A stretch of DNA of 42,967 nucleotides, from positions 1 to 42,967 of the forward strand of contig NZ_BCQR01000105.1 in NCBI RefSeq assembly GCF_001552175.1, written 5' to 3'. This stretch comes from Actinomadura kijaniata NBRC 14229. GTDB lineage: Bacteria; Actinomycetota; Actinomycetes; Streptosporangiales; Streptosporangiaceae. Below, piece after piece: positions 38,596 through 42,967 of the stretch. The translations under genes and the position numbers were made by a program. The stretch's first letter is position 1. Each line of letters begins with the position of its first letter. The notes beneath the pieces were generated by a model. It searched no databases. It worked only from the letters and a program-made list of their open reading frames with translations, and was not told where the DNA came from.

Positions 38596-39354
38596 GTGGA
38601 CGACACCCCCCTGCAGTTGACCGTGCTCGGCAGTGCGACGCCCTACCCGGACGTGGACAACCCCTGCTCCGGGTATCTGGTGTCCCACGGGGACACCCAC
38701 GTGTGGGTGGACGCGGGGACCGGGACGCTCGGGGAGCTCCAGCGGCACGTGCGGCTGGACGAGCTGGACGCGATCTGGATCTCGCACCTGCACGCCGACC
38801 ACAGCGCCGACCTGCTGACCGCGTACTACGGGCTGCTGTACGCCGACATCGAGCTCGCCGCGCCGGTGCCGCTGTACGGGCCGCCGGGGATCGCCGACCG
38901 GCTGGCCGGGTTCCTCACCAACGGGCCCGCGCGCAGCCCCGTCGAGTCCGCCTTCGCGGTGCGCGAGCTGCACGACGGGCACCGGGTGCGGATCGGGGGG
39001 CTGGAGCTGGTCTCGCGGGCCGTGGAGCACGGGATGCCCGCGTTCGCGCTGCGGGTCGAGGCCGGGGGCGCTGCGCTGGTCTACTCGGGCGACTGCGCGC
39101 CATGCGCGGGCCTGGACGAGCTGGCCGCCGGGTGCGACGTGCTGCTGTGCGAGGCCGACGGGCCGGACGGCGGCCAGGCCCACCACACGCCGCGGGACGC
39201 CGGGCAGACCGCCGCCAAGGCCGGGGCGGGCCGCCTGGTCCTGACGCACGTCGGCCGGTTCCTGACCCCGGACGAGGCGATCAAGGGGGCCGCCGCCCGG
39301 TACGCGGGGCCGGTCGCCTACGCCGTTCCGGGTGCCGTGTTCCGGGTGCCGTAG
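38596..39354 (+). CDS. MBL-fold hydrolase, RNase Z-like
   Basis: 252 aa with a GTG start. TVLGSATPYP begins the fold; the zinc motif HLHADHSAD (H-x-H-x-D-H), the SGDCAP aspartate and the terminal LTHVGRF histidine are all present. It belongs to the RNase Z/ElaC-like branch but is shorter than true tRNase Z and lacks a clear exosite arm, so it may be a phosphodiesterase of another kind. Its 3' end overlaps the convergent Nudix gene by 37 bp. Confidence 0.85.
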   Translation: MDDTPLQLTVLGSATPYPDVDNPCSGYLVSHGDTHVWVDAGTGTLGELQRHVRLDELDAIWISHLHADHSADLLTAYYGLLYADIELAAPVPLYGPPGIADRLAGFLTNGPARSPVESAFAVRELHDGHRVRIGGLELVSRAVEHGMPAFALRVEAGGAALVYSGDCAPCAGLDELAAGCDVLLCEADGPDGGQAHHTPRDAGQTAAKAGAGRLVLTHVGRFLTPDEAIKGAAARYAGPVAYAVPGAVFRVP

Positions 39355-39929
39355 CGCGGCAGCAGCGCGCGGACCGGGAACGTCAGCGGCAGCTCCAGGG
39401 CCTCCGACGGCAGCAGCCACCTCGGCCGGTGCCCCTCCTCCAGGACCTCCACGACGGTGTCGTCGGGCACGGTCACCAGGTAGGAGTGCCAGCGGTGCGC
39501 GTCCGAGCCGCGCCAGCAGCGGTCCCCCACGACGTCCTCGACGCCCAGCTCCACGAGGTCCGGCAGGGCCGCGTCGAGTCCCACCTCCTCGCGCAGCTCG
39601 CGCCGGGCGGCGTGGCGCGGGTCCTCGCCGGTGTCGATGTGACCGGCGGGGACCGTCCACCCCGGCGGGAACAGGGACCGTTCGAACAGCAGGAACCGCC
39701 CGTCCTCCCGCCGCACGAAGATCCCGGCCGTCGCGTGCCAGTACTCCCCCGCACCGTCCACCCACCAGGTCGTGCCGGGATCGACGACCAGGCTGCGGGG
39801 GTGGCTCTCCCCGCAGGTCGAACAGGTGAACGAGGGCGCGCCGCGCTCGGGGGAGACGGTCTCGGCGCGGCATCCCCAGCAGTACTGGTGGCGGCGGCCG
39901 TCGCCCGGCACCTCGACGTCCAGCTTCAT
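39318..39929 (-). CDS. Nudix hydrolase with zinc ribbon
   Basis: 203 aa. An N-terminal zinc ribbon has CWGC and CSTC (about residues 17-40). The Nudix box G-x5-E-x7-REL-x-EE-x-G reads GHIDTGEDPRHAARRELREE followed by VGL (about 95-118), complete with the catalytic glutamates. NadM/NADH-pyrophosphatase-like proteins share such a ribbon, but the substrate is unknown. ATG 39929 has no purine-rich site upstream, so a leaderless transcript is possible. Confidence 0.88.
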   Translation of the reverse strand: MKLDVEVPGDGRRHQYCWGCRAETVSPERGAPSFTCSTCGESHPRSLVVDPGTTWWVDGAGEYWHATAGIFVRREDGRFLLFERSLFPPGWTVPAGHIDTGEDPRHAARRELREEVGLDAALPDLVELGVEDVVGDRCWRGSDAHRWHSYLVTVPDDTVVEVLEEGHRPRWLLPSEALELPLTFPVRALLPRYGTRNTAPGTA

Positions 39930-39990
39930 GGAGGGAAGGCTATCCCCGGCCCCCGGGAACGAACGCCGCGCCGCGTCGGTTGTGACGGAC

Positions 39991-40404
39991 ATGTCTGAGG
40001 ATTTCGCCGACACGGCCGTCATCCGCAAGCTCCTGCTGGAGTCGCGCACCTGGGCGTTCGTCGGGCTCGGGGACAACCCCGCGCGGACCGTCCACGACCA
40101 GGCCCGGCGCCTCCAGCAGCGCGGCAAGAAGATCTACCCGGTGCACCCGGAGGCCCGCACCGTGCTGGGCGAGCCGGGCCACGCCTCGCTGGCCGACCTG
40201 CCGGAGAAGGTCGACGTGGTCGGCGTGTACCGGCGGGCCGAGCACGCGGGCGCCGTGGTGGACGAGGCCATCGCGGCGGGCGCGCGGGCCGTCTGGCTCC
40301 CCCTGGACGTGGTCGACGAGGCGGCCGCCCGCCGGGCCAGGGAGGCGGGCCTGGACGTGGTGATGGACCGCTGCCCCGCCGTGGAGTGGTCCCTGCTGGG
40401 CTGA
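39991..40404 (+). CDS. CoA-binding domain protein
   Basis: 137 aa, the usual length for this family. The Rossmann-like CoA-binding fold is seen in WAFVGLGDNPARTVH, KKIYPVHPEA, VDVVGVYRRAEHA and AVWLPLDVVDEA, with a final MDRCPAVEW. Relatives such as YccU bind CoA, but their role is unresolved. ATG 39991 was chosen; a GTG nine bases upstream is in frame. The stop lies inside a 13-bp tandem repeat. Confidence 0.87.
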   Translation: MSEDFADTAVIRKLLLESRTWAFVGLGDNPARTVHDQARRLQQRGKKIYPVHPEARTVLGEPGHASLADLPEKVDVVGVYRRAEHAGAVVDEAIAAGARAVWLPLDVVDEAAARRAREAGLDVVMDRCPAVEWSLLG

Positions 40405-40470
40405 CCTGCTGGGCTGACCGGCTGGGCTGACCGGCTGGGCTGACCGGCTGGGCTGACCGGCTGGGCTGAC
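40393..40470. repeat. 13-bp tandem repeat, six units
   Basis: Six consecutive copies of a CGGCTGGGCTGAC-type unit (first two begin CTG) run from within the last codons of the CoA-binding gene to 10 bp before the purE stop. The unit is not a multiple of three, each copy carries a TGA, and the copies are nearly identical, so it arose recently by slippage. Copy number likely varies among strains. Confidence 0.9.
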
Positions 40471-40479
40471 CGGCGGGGC

Positions 40480-40971
40480 CTACAGGCCCTCGCGGAGGCG
40501 TTCGCCCTTGGCCTTCGCCTGGGCGTACAGGTCCCGCTGGAAGTCCTCCATCCTCTTCCGCAGGGCCTCGTCGGACGCCCCGAGGATGCGGGCCGCCAGC
40601 AGGCCCGCGTTGCGGGCCGCGCCCACCGCGACCGTCGCCACCGGCACCCCGGCGGGCATCTGGACGATCGACAGCAGCGAGTCCATGCCGTCCAGGTACT
40701 TCAGCGGCACCGGGACGCCGATCACCGGCAGCGGCGTCACCGACGCCAGCATCCCCGGCAGGTGGGCCGCGCCCCCGGCGCCCGCGATGATCACGCGCAG
40801 GCCCCGGGAGGCGGCCCGCTCGCCGTAGGCGATCATGTCGTGCGGCATCCGGTGGGCCGAGACCACGTCGGCCTCGTAGGGGATGTCGAACTCGGCCAGC
40901 GCCTCGGCGGCGGCCCGCATGACCGGCCAGTCCGAGTCGCTGCCCATCACCACGCCGACCTGGGGGTTCAC
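40480..40971 (-). CDS. purE: N5-carboxyaminoimidazole ribonucleotide mutase PurE
   Basis: 163 aa, as expected for class I PurE. Motifs: VVMGSDSDWPVM near the start, VVSAHRMPHDMI, GAGGAAHLPGM and GVPVPLKYLDGMDSLLSIVQMP, which shape the active site with its catalytic His. It converts N5-CAIR, made by PurK, to CAIR in purine synthesis. GTG 40971 has AGGAGA upstream and overlaps the purK stop (GTGA), so purK-purE is one coupled operon. Confidence 0.96.
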   Translation of the reverse strand: MNPQVGVVMGSDSDWPVMRAAAEALAEFDIPYEADVVSAHRMPHDMIAYGERAASRGLRVIIAGAGGAAHLPGMLASVTPLPVIGVPVPLKYLDGMDSLLSIVQMPAGVPVATVAVGAARNAGLLAARILGASDEALRKRMEDFQRDLYAQAKAKGERLREGL

Positions 40972-42134
40972 GGGTTCTCCTTTCGGCCCCGCCGCAGGTA
41001 GTCGGCGGCCTTGCGGGCACGGGAACGGGTCGCGGCCAGATCGTCGCCCTGGGCGGTCACATGGCCGATCTTGCGGCCGGGACGGACGTCCTTGCCGTAG
41101 AGGTGGATCTTCACCGCCGGGTCGTGCGCCATGACGTGGCCCATCCGCTCGTACAGCGCCGGGTCGTCGCCGCCCAGCACGTTCGCCATGACCGTCCAGC
41201 GGGCGGTCGGCTCGGTGGACCCGAGCGGCAGGTCCAGCACGGCCCGCAGGTGCTGCTCGAACTGGGAGGTGCGGGCCCCCTCGATCGTCCAGTGGCCCGA
41301 GTTGTGGGGGCGCATGGCCAGCTCGTTGACGATCAGGCCGTCCTCGGTCTCGAACAGCTCGACCGCCAGCAGGCCCGTGACGCCGAGCTTGTCGGCGATC
41401 TCCAGGGCGAGGTGCTCGGCCGCGACCGCGCGGTCGGCGTCCAGGTCGGGCGCGGGGGCGAGCACCTCGACGCACACGCCGTTCTCCTGGACGGTCTCCA
41501 CGACCGGGTACGCCGCGCCCTGCCCGTACGGCGAGCGGGCGACCAGGGCGGCCAGCTCCCGCCGGAACGGCACGTGCGCCTCGACCATCAGGTCCACGCC
41601 GTCGGCCAGGATGCGTGCCACCAGGGCGTCGTCGGGCTCGCGCAGCACCCACACGCCCTTGCCGTCGTAGCCGCCGCGCGTGGCCTTCAGCACGACGGGC
41701 CAGCCGTGCTCGTCCGCGAACGCCGCCAGGTCCGCCGTCGCGGTCGCGGCGGGCAGGTGCCGGAACGCCGGGCAGGGCGCGCCGAGGGCGGACAGGCGCT
41801 CCCGCATGACCAGCTTGTCCTGGGCGTGCCGCAGCGCGTCCGCGCCGGGGCGGCACGGGACGCCGGCGGCGGCGACGGCCTCGATGTGGGGGCCGGGCAC
41901 GTGTTCGTGGTCGAACGTCACCACCTCGCACCCCTCGGCGAACGCCGTCAGGTCCGCCAGCGCGCGGTCGTCGCCGATCCGCGCGTCCGACACGACCTTG
42001 GCGGCCGAGTCGCCGGGGCTCCTGGCGAGGACGCGCAGCGACACGCCGAGGGCGATGGCGGCCTGCTGGGTCATCCGGGCGAGCTGACCGCCGCCCGCCA
42101 TGCCGACGATCGGCATCTGAGCTGCATCTCTCAC
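40968..42134 (-). CDS. purK: 5-(carboxyamino)imidazole ribonucleotide synthase PurK
   Basis: 388 aa. N-terminal domain MVGMAGGGQLARM-type (here PIVGMAGGGQLARMTQQAA), FDHEHVP, and an ATP-grasp domain with VVLKATRGGYDGKGVW, ELFETEDGLIVNELAMRPHNSGH and the metal-binding Glu/Asn set. It carboxylates AIR with ATP and bicarbonate. The frame allows a GTG at 42134 or ATG at 42116 (MPIVGM); neither has a strong ribosome-binding site. It is the first gene of the purKE operon, divergent from the GtrA gene across a 256-bp gap holding both promoters. Confidence 0.95.
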   Translation of the reverse strand: MRDAAQMPIVGMAGGGQLARMTQQAAIALGVSLRVLARSPGDSAAKVVSDARIGDDRALADLTAFAEGCEVVTFDHEHVPGPHIEAVAAAGVPCRPGADALRHAQDKLVMRERLSALGAPCPAFRHLPAATATADLAAFADEHGWPVVLKATRGGYDGKGVWVLREPDDALVARILADGVDLMVEAHVPFRRELAALVARSPYGQGAAYPVVETVQENGVCVEVLAPAPDLDADRAVAAEHLALEIADKLGVTGLLAVELFETEDGLIVNELAMRPHNSGHWTIEGARTSQFEQHLRAVLDLPLGSTEPTARWTVMANVLGGDDPALYERMGHVMAHDPAVKIHLYGKDVRPGRKIGHVTAQGDDLAATRSRARKAADYLRRGRKENP

Positions 42135-42390
42135 GCGGAAAAGGGTATCGGCCGGATTCGGGGACCCGGACGGCGCTCCCGGGCGGCGAACGACCGGGGC
42201 TTCCCGAACGTCTGACCGAGGAGAGCCGGCGGACCGGAGGGCCAGGGGGAATGACGCTCGTCATCTGCAACGTTCACATTCCGACTCCGCAACGGGGACT
42301 TGCGTCTATCCTCGTTGTGCCTCCGCATCATCCCGTTGGACACTCAGCCGCGCCCTGTGACGGCGGAGTCCGGAAGGACGGTTCCCCTTC

Positions 42391-42951
42391 GTGAGCCTGG
42401 TCGCCAATCTCTACCGCCGTTTCCAGCATCTGGTCCACGAGCTCGCCAAGTTCGGCAGCGTGGGGGCGCTGGCCTTCGTGATCACGCTGGGCACGGGGAA
42501 CCTGCTGCACGTCGGGTTGAAGCTGGGCGAGCTGACCTCCACCGGCATCGCGACCGTCGTGGCGACCACGTTCGCGTACGTCGCCAACCGGTACTGGACC
42601 TTCCGGCACCGCGACCAGTCCGGGGTGGGCCGCGAGTACGCGCTGTTCTTCGCGCTGAACGGCGTCGGACTGGTGATCACCTGGCTGTTCCAGGGGTTCG
42701 TGAAGTTCGTGCTGGAGCTCCAGGGCCCGGTCGCCTACAACGCCTCCCTGATCCTCGGGACGGGCGTGGCGACGCTGTTCCGTTTCTGGTCCTACAAGAA
42801 GTGGGTGTTCCTGCCCTCCGACGCCCCGGCCGTGGACCCCCACTCGGGCCTGCCGGAGGCCTCCGACGGGCACGCCCCGGCGCGTCCGGGGCACCGGATC
42901 GACACCCACCCGCAGGCCGAGGGCTACGCGGAGTTCACCAGCACCCGCTGA
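42391..42951 (+). CDS. GtrA-family membrane protein
   Basis: 186 aa with a GTG start. Four membrane helices typical of GtrA: KFGSVGALAFVITLGTGNLL, GIATVVATTFAYVANRYW, YALFFALNGVGLVITWLFQG and ASLILGTGVATLFRFWSYKKW. VANRYWTFR and RFWSYKKWVF are conserved family motifs. A 50-residue hydrophilic tail follows. GtrA proteins help translocate polyprenyl-linked sugars across the membrane, so it may flip a sugar donor for envelope glycosylation. The preceding gap 42135-42390 contains no other gene. Confidence 0.9.
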   Translation: MSLVANLYRRFQHLVHELAKFGSVGALAFVITLGTGNLLHVGLKLGELTSTGIATVVATTFAYVANRYWTFRHRDQSGVGREYALFFALNGVGLVITWLFQGFVKFVLELQGPVAYNASLILGTGVATLFRFWSYKKWVFLPSDAPAVDPHSGLPEASDGHAPARPGHRIDTHPQAEGYAEFTSTR

Positions 42952-42967
42952 CGCCCCGCCGGCCCGT

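Overview
The window is about 43 kb of very GC-rich chromosome from an actinobacterium, most likely a Streptosporangiales or Thermomonosporaceae-type filamentous species (Actinomadura-like). This is inferred from strong G/C bias at third codon positions, many GTG/TTG starts, ATGA/GTGA-coupled operons, the XRE plus DUF397 module, a CU044_5270-type sigma partner, a DUF5941 protein and a type I-E CRISPR repeat of the kind common in this group. No rRNA gene or complete tRNA gene is visible.

Layout. 0-7.1 kb: an ECF sigma factor with a membrane partner, a secreted DD-peptidase-like serine hydrolase, a 14-TM drug exporter divergent from a TetR repressor with a 36-bp perfect dyad between them, and a secreted type-B carboxylesterase. 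7.2-20 kb is an accessory region. It holds an ATP-binding anti-sigma-like protein with two small partners, an XRE regulator and two DUF397 genes inside a 479-bp tandem duplication, a TetR/SRPBCC pair, a seven-repeat type I-E CRISPR array with no cas genes, an epoxide hydrolase/MarR pair, a scar of broken genes (frameshifted metallo-beta-lactamase fold, 3' fragment of a tRNA with its terminator, C-terminal FIST remnant), a second sigma/membrane-partner pair, an IS5-type transposase remnant, a secreted NucA/NucB-like nuclease, and a TetR/SDR/TetR group.

21.4-31.1 kb is a cell-envelope cluster and the most interesting part of the window. One tightly coupled leftward operon encodes a glycosyltransferase, a CDP-alcohol phosphatidyltransferase, an sn-glycerol-1-phosphate dehydrogenase/AraM-type enzyme, a sugar-phosphate-type nucleotidyltransferase, a DUF5941 membrane protein, and a large protein joining a degenerate nucleotidyltransferase-like domain to a second CDP-alcohol phosphatidyltransferase. 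Divergent from it are an IspD/TarI-type cytidylyltransferase and a glycerophosphodiesterase, followed by a four-TM protein and a second membrane glycosyltransferase. Next comes an LCP-family ligase (31.4-33.1 kb). Together these could make an alcohol-phosphate precursor, activate it as a CDP derivative, transfer it to a membrane acceptor, decorate it and attach it to the wall. Product and substrate are inferred.

33.1-43 kb looks like core chromosome: a membrane Ser/Thr kinase, a YcxB-like protein, a small secreted protein, an acyl-CoA dehydrogenase, UDP-glucose dehydrogenase, an RNase Z-like hydrolase, a Nudix hydrolase, a CoA-binding protein, purE and purK, and a GtrA-family protein. UDP-glucose dehydrogenase and GtrA may also serve the envelope pathway.
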